A stretch of 64,000 nt of DNA from Verrucomicrobiota bacterium (GCA_003219175.1 QHPU01000044.1:95365-159364), one strand, 5' to 3'; counted from the first letter of the stretch, positions 34,266-44,191 are shown. The notes: generated by a model from the letters alone, not told the origin. Program-made: numbers and translations.

Positions 34266-36701
34266 TCACTCCGCGCGCAAAGCAATCATCGGTTCGACGC
34301 GACTCGCTCTGCGCGCCGGGACCCAGCAGGCAAGAAGCGCGATTCCTAACAAGAGCAAGGCAACACACATAAAAGTGATCGGATCGAAAGCGCTCACGCC
34401 ATAGAGCAGGCTCTTCATCATGCGCGCGCCTCCGAAGGCAATGAGTAATCCGCTCAACGAACCAATTGCCGCGAGGAACATGCCTTGTTTCAAGATGAGC
34501 TTTTGCACGTCGGAAAGCTGCGCGCCAAGAGCCATGCGTAATCCAATCTCACGCGTGCGTCCCGCGACTACGTGCGACATGACACCGTAAATTCCAACGG
34601 CGGCAAGCACCAGCGCCAGAACACCGAAACTACCAAGGGCGATTGCAGCCATGCGCGCAGGAAAAAGTGATGTGCCCAGGTGTTCTTTCAGGGTTTTGGC
34701 GGCGTACACGGAAATCGACGGATCGAGTTTTTGTACTTCACCGCGCAAAGCGCTCAACACCTGCCGCGGGTCACTGCGCGTGCGCGCCACCAATGTAACT
34801 GTGCCGCTGTAATCACGATAGAGCGGCGTATAGAGCGCGGGCTTGGGATCTTCGCCTAACGAATTGTATTTTCCGTCGGGCACTACGCCAACAATCTCGA
34901 AGAACGGATCCTGTGGCCCATGCCAGTTGAAGCGCCGGCCGATCGGGTCCTGCCCGTTGAAGAATTTTTTCGCGAACGTCTCGTTCACGACCGCGACGCG
35001 ACTTTCCTTCTTGTTTTCGTCATCGCGAAAATCGCGACCGCGTAATGGAATGCCCATGACATCGAAATAACCGGGGCTGCTCTCGATCGGGATCGCGATC
35101 GGCAAGTTGCTCGCGCCTTTAAACTCCGTGCCCTCGATATAAACGGTGTTGTCGTTGTAATTGAGACCGAGCGGGAGGTAATCAGTCAGCGCGGTGTGTT
35201 CGACTTGCGGCAAGGCCTTCGCTCGCTCGAGCACTTGTCGTTGAAAGGTGCGGCCGCGTTCCTCGTCGTAGCCTTGCAAGCTGACATCGAACGAAATTGC
35301 GACCGCGTTTTCTGGATTGAAGCCTGGGCGCATCCTCTGCGCAGCTTGCAGACTGCGCACAATGAGGCCGGCGCTGATGAGCAGAATCAACGAGAGGCTG
35401 ACCTGCACGACAACGAGGAAGTTGCGCAAACGCGAGCGACGGAAGCCCGCCATCGATGATTCGCTTTTCAAGGCGGGCACAAGTTGTGGTTTCGACGATT
35501 GCAGCGCCGGGATGAGACTGAAGAGAATCCCCGTCGCGATCGAGAGCAGCAGCGCGAAGCTGAGCACGCGCCAATCCGTACGCAGGTCGAACAACAAAGT
35601 AACGTCGCTCGGCAAGCGAATGCCTCGTACCGCCCGATTGATTGCGGCAGCGAGGAACACGCCTGCCGCGCCCCCGCTGAGTGAAATGAGAAGGCTCTCC
35701 GTGAGGAGTTGCCTGACGAGGCGTCGCCGACTAGCACCAATCGCAAGCCGCACCGCAATTTCCCGCTGCCGTTCCGTCGCGCGCGCCAGCAGCAGGCTGG
35801 CCAGATTCACGCATGCGAGCAAAATCACGAGCGCACCCACGGCGGCGAGCACGCCGGTGAAGGCAAAGACAGAATTCGCAATGTCGGGAATGAACAAGCC
35901 GGGTTTCCCGAGCCGAATGCCGCGGCCGACGTTTTGCGGATAATCCTTTGCCAGTTGTGCAGTCAATGTCTCAAGCGCAGTCCTCGCCTGAGCGAAAGAC
36001 ACATCCGGCTTCAACCGGCCGACGGTGAAAAGGTTTCCCGCGTCACGTTTCTCCAAATAGTTGTTCCCGGGCTCGATCGTCTTCGCCATCATTACGGGGA
36101 TGAACATCTCGGGATCGTAGGCGACTTCGGTGCCAATGAATCCTTTCGGCGCGACGCCGATAACAGTGAACGGGCGGCTATTGAACTCCACCGTCTTGCC
36201 GACGATCGCGGGATCGCCGCCAAATCGGTGTTGCCAGCAATTGTAACTGATCACAGCTACGGGATGTGAATCAGGTGTTTGATCTTCTTCAGGCAAAAAC
36301 GCGCGGCCCAGCATCGGCTTCACGCCGAGAACATCGAAATAATTTCCCGAGACGAGATACCCCCAGACCCGCTGACTGGAGTTGTTGACGGTGAGACTGC
36401 TGACCACGACACGGTAAACGAACAGACCGGAGAAGACGGTGTTACGATCGCGGTAATCTTTGTAGTTGGGGTACGACTGCAGGCTCCAATCGGCACCCTG
36501 GTTCGTCGTGCTGTAAAGTTCGACCAACTGCGAAGGCTCCTTCACGGCGAGTGGCCGCAGCAAAGCCGTATCGACTAAACTAAAGATCGAAGTGTTAGCG
36601 CCGATCCCGAGCGCCATGGAAAGGATGGCGAGCGCGGCGAAGCTGGGTTGCTTGATGAGTTGGCGAAAGCCGAAGCGGATATCCTGCAGAAGTTTCTCCA
36701 T
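34266..36701 (-). CDS. ADOP-type ABC transporter permease (MacB/FtsX-like, duplicated)
   Basis: The 811-residue protein from ATG 36701 has the ADOP N-terminus (DIRFGFRQLIKQPSFAALAI, LSMALGIGANTSIFSL). It has two MacB-type periplasmic domains, each followed by an FtsX-type membrane block (GVLAAVGALVILLACVNLAS and a C-terminal GIYGVMSHVVAGRTREIGLR). This is the duplicated permease class common in Acidobacteria and Verrucomicrobia, usually without its own ATPase gene, as here. The substrate is unknown; lipoprotein, peptide or drug export is usual for the superfamily. Confidence 0.87.
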   Translation of the reverse strand: MEKLLQDIRFGFRQLIKQPSFAALAILSMALGIGANTSIFSLVDTALLRPLAVKEPSQLVELYSTTNQGADWSLQSYPNYKDYRDRNTVFSGLFVYRVVVSSLTVNNSSQRVWGYLVSGNYFDVLGVKPMLGRAFLPEEDQTPDSHPVAVISYNCWQHRFGGDPAIVGKTVEFNSRPFTVIGVAPKGFIGTEVAYDPEMFIPVMMAKTIEPGNNYLEKRDAGNLFTVGRLKPDVSFAQARTALETLTAQLAKDYPQNVGRGIRLGKPGLFIPDIANSVFAFTGVLAAVGALVILLACVNLASLLLARATERQREIAVRLAIGASRRRLVRQLLTESLLISLSGGAAGVFLAAAINRAVRGIRLPSDVTLLFDLRTDWRVLSFALLLSIATGILFSLIPALQSSKPQLVPALKSESSMAGFRRSRLRNFLVVVQVSLSLILLISAGLIVRSLQAAQRMRPGFNPENAVAISFDVSLQGYDEERGRTFQRQVLERAKALPQVEHTALTDYLPLGLNYNDNTVYIEGTEFKGASNLPIAIPIESSPGYFDVMGIPLRGRDFRDDENKKESRVAVVNETFAKKFFNGQDPIGRRFNWHGPQDPFFEIVGVVPDGKYNSLGEDPKPALYTPLYRDYSGTVTLVARTRSDPRQVLSALRGEVQKLDPSISVYAAKTLKEHLGTSLFPARMAAIALGSFGVLALVLAAVGIYGVMSHVVAGRTREIGLRMALGAQLSDVQKLILKQGMFLAAIGSLSGLLIAFGGARMMKSLLYGVSAFDPITFMCVALLLLGIALLACWVPARRASRVEPMIALRAE

Positions 36702-36889
36702 AAGCGCTAGGTCTCTGCATCTGAGATGCAACGTAGCCGCGCTTTGGATTCAGGAAATTCGCTGCCTTCGGAGTTTCAGCCGCTCTTGATCCATTAGCCC
36801 CTGTTTAGCCCTCCGCTTCGACGTATTTCGGCCTCGGAAATGTTAAGTCTTTTGATCTGATCGCTGTGTCTTCTGGACGTGATTATGAT

Positions 36890-38137
36890 CTATTGCTTCT
36901 CGCTCGCTTTTTTCAGCGTCTCCTCTGCTGCCTTGCGGATTTCACCGCGCCTCTCTTCGGTATCGGACCACGATGAGGCAGGTGCGGCATGCGAATCGAG
37001 CAGCGACAAAGCTCGCTGCGCGTGCTCGCGCGCCATGTCTTTTTCGCCATTCGCCAAGTGTGCGTCCGCCAGATCGCTTTGCACGTCCGCCGATTGCGGA
37101 TACGCGATCTCCACCAGCGTGAAGACTTCGAGCGCAGTCTTCGCATCGCCATCACGCTGGAAATCTTCGCCGATACTCTCGGCCGTAACCTCGGGGAACA
37201 ACTGCGCCTGCGGATCTTTCTTCCGCGCTTCAAGCAGTTGCTGCTTCACTTCCGCGATCCCTACGATGCCGCCGAAGTTGAGCTGATTCAGCACCTGCGG
37301 CGAGGCTAAAGTATCTGCTAGTGGCAGTGCCGGCGTCCCAAGCAGAGTGCTCTTGAACCAGTCAACGATGATCCCCGGCAGTTCCGGATGCGGCTTGAAC
37401 ATGTCGGTTCCGTGCCCACCCTTGGCCGGAACCTTCCCGCTATCAAGAAAAGTCTCGTACCACAGCCAGGGCGCGTCTTCGGTCTGCGAGTAGTGCACCA
37501 GTTTTTTGATAGGGCTGGAAGCGGTGATGTAGAGCAACTTCATCTCCTCCTGAGTCGGCGGATATTCGTCGTTGTCGTCCATTACATACAGCTGCGGCAA
37601 TTGCGATGCCTGATGCAGAAATTCCATTCCCGAGCGCACCGTTTCACCGGAAAGTAATACCAACGATTTCACTTGGGCTGGATGTCGCCGCGCAGTCTCT
37701 ACAACGCTTTCCACGCCCAGGTTGCCGGCGCCGCCCGCGCCAATCACCTCGCGATTCACGCCCGGTTGTGAACTCAAGTATTGGAATGCGGCGTCCAGAT
37801 CGCTCGGCCACCAAGTTTTCCAGTACGCGGTGCGATTGGCTTCGGTGTCATACTTGCCGCCGCTTTCGCCGTGTGCGCGGCTATCCAGTGTGAGCACGTG
37901 AATGCCGACCGCTGCGAGTTGCGCTGCCAGGTCGTCCCAGGATTTGCGAGTTCGGTTGCTCTGATGGAACAACAACACACCTGGGCCTGGTTTCGCTGCG
38001 GCGAAGTAGGTCCCTTTCAAAGTTGTGCCGTCACCTGACTTAAAATCGACATCGTGTCCGATGTTCTTCGTCGGTGCCGCGAACGCCACTGTCCCAGATA
38101 GAATTGCTGAAAAAAGAAACACGTGTGTCGTTTTCAT
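36890..38137 (-). CDS. Exported alpha/beta-hydrolase-fold protein lacking the nucleophile Ser
   Basis: The 415-residue protein has a signal peptide (MKTTHVFLFSAILSGTVAFA) and an alpha/beta-hydrolase domain (about 25-265). Family landmarks are VLLFHQSNRTRKSWDDLA, LTLDSRAHGESGG and a late HGTDMF. The elbow reads VIGAGGAGNLG (residues 131-141), with Gly135 where GxSxG hydrolases have Ser or Cys. The C-terminal 120 residues are helical with TPR-like character. It may be a non-enzymatic relative. It overlaps the downstream end of the amidohydrolase gene by 4 bp. Confidence 0.75.
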   Translation of the reverse strand: MKTTHVFLFSAILSGTVAFAAPTKNIGHDVDFKSGDGTTLKGTYFAAAKPGPGVLLFHQSNRTRKSWDDLAAQLAAVGIHVLTLDSRAHGESGGKYDTEANRTAYWKTWWPSDLDAAFQYLSSQPGVNREVIGAGGAGNLGVESVVETARRHPAQVKSLVLLSGETVRSGMEFLHQASQLPQLYVMDDNDEYPPTQEEMKLLYITASSPIKKLVHYSQTEDAPWLWYETFLDSGKVPAKGGHGTDMFKPHPELPGIIVDWFKSTLLGTPALPLADTLASPQVLNQLNFGGIVGIAEVKQQLLEARKKDPQAQLFPEVTAESIGEDFQRDGDAKTALEVFTLVEIAYPQSADVQSDLADAHLANGEKDMAREHAQRALSLLDSHAAPASSWSDTEERRGEIRKAAEETLKKASEKQ

Positions 38138-39573
38138 TTCGAATCCTTCTCCTGAAAGTCATTTCTGATCACTTTGCCGTCCTTCATGACGAAGCGGACT
38201 CGTTCGAGTTCGCTGATGTCTGCGACCGGATCACCGGCAACCGCAATAAGATCGGCAAATTTTCCCGCCTCAATCGATCCGATGCGGTCCTGCCAACCCA
38301 GCATTTCTGCGGCGTTGGTCGTGATGGCACGAATCACGTCAAGGGAGGGCATCCCGGCTTCATGCAAAGTAGGAAATCTTGATACCGACGCTTGCCCTCG
38401 TGTTTTTCCGGGGTAGAACCAGCCCATGTCGGATCCGGCCGCGAACTTCACGCCCGACTTCATGACCCGCTGAACCAGGTTGTCGTACTGCCGATCGTAG
38501 GGCTCAGCGGACGCATCTGGAAATGGCGCTCCCTTCAAAAGTTGCTGAGCCAGATCGCTGTAGCGCTGCTTGGTACGCTTATCGGAACCAAGACGCTCAG
38601 GTCGCAGCTTTAGAGACATCGCAATAGTTCCCTCGAAAATCTTGGTAAAAAAGTCGCCATAGGAAGTGGGTGTAAAGTCGAAAAAGATCCCCTTGTCGCG
38701 CATCTGCTTAAGTTGCGCGTCGGTCGCTTCATTCCCGTGCTCTATGGAATCAGCGCCGGCATCGATCGCGGTTTGGATGCTGTGCTTGTCGACCGCGTGG
38801 ACAGCAACCTTGAGGTGCGCGCGATGCGCTTCTTCAACAACGGCGACAAGTTCAGGAACCGTGAGATTTTCATCCGCTGTAACTTTGATCACGTCGACGT
38901 TCTGAAACTCGTTCTCCCGTACCGCCTGCCGGGCCCGGTCTGCTCCGTCGATCAACAAAAATTCCTGTTGAAGGATGGCCTCGGCCAGGGCGGGATTGAG
39001 GCTCTGCACATATGAACTTCGTGTGATGAGTTTGCGTGCAGAAGCCAGAATCCTTGGGCCAACCGTACGACCGGCGTTGATCGCGTCGCGCAGTTCAGTA
39101 TCACCATCAATGCCGGAGTGACCAAGATTGCGTACCGTGGTGATACCACTCTCCAAGTCTTCTCGAGCCATTTGCTCGCCCAAGAACACTCGTTTGCTTG
39201 GCGATTCGACAATCGCCAGCAATAGCGCCGGCGCAAAGCTGCCGTTGTAGTGACGCGCCCGCTCGGCTTCCGCTGGCGCGATCGGGTCAATCAGCAAGTG
39301 GGTGTGACTGTCGATCAAGCCGGGGAGCAAGGTTGCGCTGCCTAAGTCAATGGTCTTGGCGCCGGCGGGCACATGCGGCTGTACCTGCGAAACCGGTCCA
39401 ACCTCTTTGATTTTGCCGTTCTCAATCAGCACGGCGGCGGACGAGAGCACGTTTCCAGAGCGGGGATCGAGCAACCGGCCAGCTTTTATCAGAATAGGCG
39501 AGGGCGATTGGGCGGCCAGTTGTGTAGCAGCAAATATTCCGACTGCGAACGAAAAGATTAGGCTTACGTTCAT
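38134..39573 (-). CDS. Exported amidohydrolase (imidazolonepropionase-like)
   Basis: From ATG 39573 the 479-residue product begins with a signal peptide (MNVSLIFSFAVGIFAATQLA). It shows the amidohydrolase metal sites: HxH in LPGLIDSHTHLLID, the Lys region VDVIKVTADE, His in KVAVHAVDKHS, His in DSIEHGNEAT, and the catalytic Asp in AAGSDMGWF. The C-terminal beta domain reads GSIEAGKFADLIAV. Exported relatives act on peptides (Xaa-Pro-type) or other amides; the substrate is not defined. It is cotranslated with the hydrolase-like gene that follows. Upstream ATG 39606 would add 11 residues before the signal. Confidence 0.85.
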   Translation of the reverse strand: MNVSLIFSFAVGIFAATQLAAQSPSPILIKAGRLLDPRSGNVLSSAAVLIENGKIKEVGPVSQVQPHVPAGAKTIDLGSATLLPGLIDSHTHLLIDPIAPAEAERARHYNGSFAPALLLAIVESPSKRVFLGEQMAREDLESGITTVRNLGHSGIDGDTELRDAINAGRTVGPRILASARKLITRSSYVQSLNPALAEAILQQEFLLIDGADRARQAVRENEFQNVDVIKVTADENLTVPELVAVVEEAHRAHLKVAVHAVDKHSIQTAIDAGADSIEHGNEATDAQLKQMRDKGIFFDFTPTSYGDFFTKIFEGTIAMSLKLRPERLGSDKRTKQRYSDLAQQLLKGAPFPDASAEPYDRQYDNLVQRVMKSGVKFAAGSDMGWFYPGKTRGQASVSRFPTLHEAGMPSLDVIRAITTNAAEMLGWQDRIGSIEAGKFADLIAVAGDPVADISELERVRFVMKDGKVIRNDFQEKDSK

Positions 39574-39724
39574 ACGTTCTTTTCGGATGAGATGCATCAG
39601 AATCATTTTTGTTCCCGCGACCGAAAAAATTTGAGGAACCCTCGCGCCCGTTCTCTGGCAAATCTTTGCTCGTCACCGGGAACAAACTCCCGTCTGGAGA
39701 CTCCCATCTTGGGATAACGGCGAG

Positions 39725-40240
39725 ATGTCCGCCGACCTGGAGTTTGAAAATCTGGTGAAGCTTTACTATCGCGATCTATATCAGTTTGGTTTGAGTTTGA
39801 CCGGAAACGAAACCGACGCAGCTGATCTGACGCAGGAGACTTTCTACATTTGGGCCAACAAAGGCCACCAGCTTCAGAAGTCGGCGAGCGTGAAAAGCTG
39901 GCTCTTCACGACGCTGCATCGCGAATTTCTCAAATCCCGCCGTCGCCAAAACCGTTTTCCCAACCAATCACTTAACGAAGGCACCGAGGATTTGCCGAAT
40001 GTGCCGCCGGACTGCGCGGAGCGGGTAGATTCGCGGACGCTGCTTCGCATTCTGGGCGAGATCGGCGAAGATTTTCGTGCGCCGCTTGTGCTCTATTACA
40101 TGGAAGATTTGTCCTACAAAGAAATCGCCGACATCCTCTCGCTTCCGCTCGGCACGGTACAATCTCGGATCGCGCGCGCGAAAATTCAGCTTTTGCGCCG
40201 GTTAAGTGAAACGAGTTTGCCGCTTGAGCAGACAAAATGA
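39725..40240 (+). CDS. ECF-family RNA polymerase sigma factor
   Basis: The 171-residue protein has sigma region 2 (LVKLYYRDLYQFGLSLTGNE, DAADLTQETFYIWANKGHQL, WLFTTLHREFLK) and region 4 (APLVLYYMEDLSYKEIADIL, LPLGTVQSRIARAKIQLLRR). There is no extra domain. It would direct polymerase to an alternative promoter set. The downstream gene overlaps it by 4 bp (ATGA) and encodes a membrane protein that could be its anti-sigma factor. Confidence 0.92.
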   Translation: MSADLEFENLVKLYYRDLYQFGLSLTGNETDAADLTQETFYIWANKGHQLQKSASVKSWLFTTLHREFLKSRRRQNRFPNQSLNEGTEDLPNVPPDCAERVDSRTLLRILGEIGEDFRAPLVLYYMEDLSYKEIADILSLPLGTVQSRIARAKIQLLRRLSETSLPLEQTK

Positions 40241-40863
40241 ATACGCGCGAAGCCAAAGAGATCCTCCTTCTCTATCGCGGACCGATTGACGATTCCGATC
40301 TGCAATTTCGCGCGGCTTTGGACTATGCCAAAAGCGATCCGGAACTTGGCCAATGGTTGCGAGAGCAAACCGAGTGTTACGATACCATCCGAGCGAAGCT
40401 TCGCGCGATCGAACCGGCGCCTGGACTGTCTGAGAAAATTGTGCGCAACCGGCCGATTCCGTTTCCACGCGATTGGTCGCGCATTGCTCAGCTCGCTGCG
40501 GCCGTCCTCATCTCGGTCGGTATCACCGCGCTGCTTATGAAATGGTCGGAGCACCGCCACTCTTCGGTCGCGGACGCGCAGGAAATTCTCGTGACTGGCG
40601 AGGTGCTCGATATGACTTGCTATATCGCCTCCAACTTGAGTGGTCCCGATCACGCTAAGTGCGCCAGAATATGCATTAGGAATGGTTTGCCCGCTGGAAT
40701 CAAAACTCGAGATGGAAAGGTATATTTGCTGACCGGCGAGCCTGGCCATTCGGTCAACGCCGAGCTGGCGGACTACGCTGCCCAGATTGTAACAATCAAA
40801 GGAAGGCAAACTGTGCGAGACGGTTTCACGCAACTTCAAGTCGAAGAAATTCGGAAATTGTGA
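40237..40863 (+). CDS. Putative membrane-bound anti-sigma/sensor protein with Cys-His motif
   Basis: The 208-residue protein has a cytoplasmic helical part (1-80), one membrane helix (83-101), and an outer domain of about 100 residues. The latter contains DMTCYIASNLSGPDHAKCAR followed by ICIRNG (Cys128, His139, Cys142, Cys146) and an OB-like strand pattern (GKVYLLTGEP.., AAQIVTIKGRQTV). Coupling to the ECF gene suggests an anti-sigma role, although I see no canonical zinc anti-sigma motif in the N-terminal part. The spaced Cys/His could bind metal or sense redox; this is inference. Confidence 0.6.
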   Translation: MNTREAKEILLLYRGPIDDSDLQFRAALDYAKSDPELGQWLREQTECYDTIRAKLRAIEPAPGLSEKIVRNRPIPFPRDWSRIAQLAAAVLISVGITALLMKWSEHRHSSVADAQEILVTGEVLDMTCYIASNLSGPDHAKCARICIRNGLPAGIKTRDGKVYLLTGEPGHSVNAELADYAAQIVTIKGRQTVRDGFTQLQVEEIRKL

Positions 40864-40919
40864 CAGAGCGAGGCAGCTACAGCGTTAGTAACCTTGATAT
40901 AAAATAGCAATTGCGCAGT

Positions 40920-41062
40920 ATGGCCGAACAGAGACCGAAAAACAGACCCGGTTGCAGATAGGACACGTCTTGTTCATCGACGTTGTCGGGTACTCCAAAC
41001 TGCTGATGAATCAGCAAAGCGAATTTGAATTCGCCGCGAAACTTTCACCTTGCGTGGCTTAA
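40920..41062 (+). pseudogene. Fragment of class III adenylate/guanylate cyclase gene (copy 2)
   Basis: From about 40949 the frame reads RLQIGHVLFIDVVGYSKLLM and NQQSEFEFA, and stops at 41060-41062. An upstream ATG at 40920 (MAEQRPKN..) is in another frame. It is the same N-terminal cyclase segment as at 25820-25967, here with the Asp intact. The remaining catalytic domain is missing. The 314-bp gap between the anti-sigma-like gene and the SulP pseudogene contains nothing else recognisable. Confidence 0.65.
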
Positions 41063-41177
41063 GTGCATTCTCTTCGCTGAATGCATTGAATATGAATACC
41101 GTGATCTTTGGTAAGTAAATGCGTGCACCAGCGTGACGATTCGCATGGTTGCGAATTCGAGACAAGCACCACTCACG

Positions 41178-42790
41178 ATGAACCGTTTTAAGCGATGGCT
41201 GCCGGGACTGCAGATCCTGAGCACTTACCAAGCCGCCTGGTTTGCGCGCGATCTGATGGCTGGGCTAGTGCTGGCTACGATGCTGGTGCCGGTCGGTATC
41301 GCCTATGCGCTGGCTTCGGGCGTTCCCGGAATTTATGGGCTGTATGCCACGATCGTGCCCTTGTTTGCATACGCGCTCTTTGGTCCCAGCCGCATCCCGG
41401 TTCTCGGGCCGGATTCGGCTCTCGCCCCCGTGATTCTCGCGGTCGTGCTCCCTCTCTCGGCTGGCGATCCTATGCTTACGGTAGCTCTCGCGAGCATGAT
41501 GGCAGTGGTGTCGGGTTTGGTGTGCGTGTTGATTGGTGTGTTGCGACTAGGGTTTGTCACGGAGCTGCTCTCCAAGCGATTCGCTACGGATACATGAACG
41601 GCATCGCGCTCACAGTGCTGATCAGCCAGCTGCCGAAGCTCTTCGGCTTCTCAATTGACGGCGTCGGTCCAGTGCGCGACCTCATGCTGATCGCCAAAGG
41701 TATTCTCGGGGAACAGGTGAACTGGACATCCTTCGCAGTTGGCGCCAGCACACTCGCGGCAATTCTTTTGCTTAAGCCCTACAAGCGCATCCTGGGTCTT
41801 CTGCTCGCGGTCGTCGGCGCGACTATCGTCGTTGATATACTGAACCTCAACGCTAACGCCGGCGTAAAAGTTCTCGGTCCGCTGCCGCAAGGACTGCCCT
41901 CGTTCGCCTTGCCGATCATCAATTTTGCTCATCTGGGCGAAGTCGTTATCGGTGGGTGTGCTGTCGCGATGGTGGCATTCGCGGACACGAGTGTCTTGTC
42001 GCGGACCTATGCCGCCAAGACGCGGACGCCCGTTGATCCAAATCAGGAAATGATCGGCCTGGGCGCCGCGAATACGCAGCTGACCGGAGTTGTGGGCGCC
42101 GTCGCGGTTCTTCTGGTGTGCGCACCCAACCTTCTGAAGGATCTGCCCAGCAGCGCGCTCGGCGCGGTCGTGATTGCCGCAGCCATCGGCTTGTTCGAAT
42201 TCGCAGACCTGCGTCGCGTCTTCCGCATGCAGCGATGGGAATTCTGGCTATCGATTGTCTGTTTTGTCGGCGTTGCTGTGTTCGGCGTGATTCCCGGCAT
42301 CGGCATCGCAATCGGCATAGCGGTCATTGAGTTCCTGTGGGACGGCTGGCGGCCACACTACGCAGTACTCGGCCGAGTGGATGGTGTTCGAGGCTTCCAC
42401 GACATAAAGCGTTATCCTGGTGCGCGCCGTGTTCCTGGTCTGGTGCTGTTTCGTTGGGACGCACCTCTCTTTTTCGCTAATGCCGAGCTCTTCCACCAGC
42501 GCGTGCTCGAGGCCGTTGCACAATCGCCGACTCGGGTACGGCGAATCATCGTGACGGCCGAGCCCGTCACCAGCATTGACGTGACTTCGGCTGACATGCT
42601 CGCCGAGCTCGAGCACACGCTGACCGAATCCGGCATCGAGTTGCGGTTCGCCGAGATGAAGGATCCGGTTAAAGACAAGCTAAGACGCTTCGAGCTATTC
42701 GAACGCTTCGGCGCCGCAAACTTCTATCCGACTATTGGCAGCGCCGTGGACGGCTATCTTGAAGAGTACCCGGTCGACTGGAAGCCTTGA
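41178..42790 (+). pseudogene. SulP-family anion transporter, frameshifted and internally deleted
   Basis: The first frame (from ATG 41178) encodes the SulP N-terminus (MNRFKRWLPGLQILSTYQ, DSALAPVI, FVTELLSKR). At about 41577 the expected ..LLSKPIRYGYMNGI.. is broken by one missing base, and the second frame continues from MNGIALTVLISQLPKLFGFS to a STAS domain (VTSIDVTSADMLAELEHTL). In addition, after MIGLGAAN the usual block of about 27 residues (the AAGFFQGF..SRTAV region) is absent and the text resumes at TQLTGVVGAVAV. Two lesions argue for a non-functional gene; sequencing error could explain only the first. Confidence 0.75.
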
Positions 42791-43021
42791 GCTACGTTTG
42801 TGTGGAGTAGTGGTTTCTGGTTGGTCTGCTTAGCTGCTGGGTAATACACAAGATGCGTTCATTGCATACAAAAAAGTCCCCGATTGCGGGACGCCCTCGC
42901 CACCACGTGAGGTCCGAGCGGGACTGGCATTACGTGCGCAATCCGATCTTAGCCATCGCCGTTGATCGTATTGATCGAGATTAGCGGCCATAATAATGTC
43001 GATCTCATCGCGCCGCATCAC

Positions 43022-44191
43022 ATGACATCGCCCTCGCTCGATTACTACGGCATTGAAGAACTTCTCACTGATAAGGAACGCGCCATCCGCGATCGGGCGC
43101 GGCGGTTTGTGCAAGAGGAGGTGATGCAGGAGGTCGTGCCCTGCCATCGGGCTGGCAAATTCCCTGAGCACCTCATTCCACGGATGGGCGCGCTCGGTTT
43201 CTATGCTCCGCAATTAAAGGAGCACGGCTGCGCCGGGCTGAGCTATACTGCCTACGGTCTCATCATGCAGGAGCTGGAACGGGCTGATTCCGGCCTCCGT
43301 TCCCTCGCGTCGGTCCAGGGCCCCCTTACTATATATGCCATTCACTCCTTCGGAACGCCGGAACAACAGAAACGCTGGCTTCCAGGACTGGTGACCGGCA
43401 CGCGGGTCGGCTGTTTCGCGTTAACCGAACATGGACACGGCTCTGACCCCGGCGGAATGGAAACGCGTGCCCGGCTGGACGGCGACCATTATACCTTAAA
43501 TGGCAGTAAACGCTGGATCGGGAATGCTTCCATCGCCGATGTAAAAGTGGTCTGGGCGAAGGACGACGACGGTAAGATTGCAGGATTCGTGGTGGAAAAA
43601 GATGCGCCGGGATTTCGGGCAAACGACATCGAAGGCAAGTTCAGTCTGCGCATGTCGCGCACATCGGAATGCTGGTTCGAGAACTGCCGCATCCCGGCGG
43701 CGAATCGCCTGCCGAATGCTTCGGGTTTGCGGGCGCCCCTGTCCTGTCTTTCGCAGGCCCGCGTTGGTATCGCCTGGGGTGTGATCGGCGCGGCGATCGA
43801 TTGCTATGAAACAGCACTGGCCTACGCCAAGTCGCGCGAACAGTTCAATCGACCGATCGCCGGTTTCCAATTGGTGCAGGAAAAACTGGTCTGGATGATT
43901 CAGGAAATTACCAAGGCTCAATTGCTGGCGCTGCGCCTCACCCGAATGATGGAAGCAGGTCCGGTTCGTCCGGAGCAGATTTCGCTGGCAAAACGCAATA
44001 ATGTCTGGATGGCGCTGGAATGCGCCCGTAAAGCTCGTGACTTACTTGGCGCCGTCGGCATTACCGACCGCTATTCCGTGATCCGGCATCTTATGAATCT
44101 TGAGGCCGTCTCGACCTACGAAGGCACTCACGATATCCATACCCTGGCGATTGGTCGCGATATTACGGGTATCAGCGCCTTTGGCGGTTGA
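43022..44191 (+). CDS. Glutaryl-CoA dehydrogenase
   Basis: GCDH oxidatively decarboxylates glutaryl-CoA to crotonyl-CoA in lysine, tryptophan and benzoate breakdown. From ATG 43022 the 389-residue flavoprotein shows CFALTEHGHGSDPGGMETRA, the FAD-binding GSKRWIGNAS, and RVGIAWGVIGAAIDCYETAL. The signature C-terminus YEGTHDIHTLAIGRDITGIS has the catalytic Glu in the YEGTHDIH position typical of GCDH. The frame opens upstream at 42962, but the added residues have no family support. The thiolase that follows fits the next steps toward acetyl-CoA. Confidence 0.88.
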   Translation: MTSPSLDYYGIEELLTDKERAIRDRARRFVQEEVMQEVVPCHRAGKFPEHLIPRMGALGFYAPQLKEHGCAGLSYTAYGLIMQELERADSGLRSLASVQGPLTIYAIHSFGTPEQQKRWLPGLVTGTRVGCFALTEHGHGSDPGGMETRARLDGDHYTLNGSKRWIGNASIADVKVVWAKDDDGKIAGFVVEKDAPGFRANDIEGKFSLRMSRTSECWFENCRIPAANRLPNASGLRAPLSCLSQARVGIAWGVIGAAIDCYETALAYAKSREQFNRPIAGFQLVQEKLVWMIQEITKAQLLALRLTRMMEAGPVRPEQISLAKRNNVWMALECARKARDLLGAVGITDRYSVIRHLMNLEAVSTYEGTHDIHTLAIGRDITGISAFGG

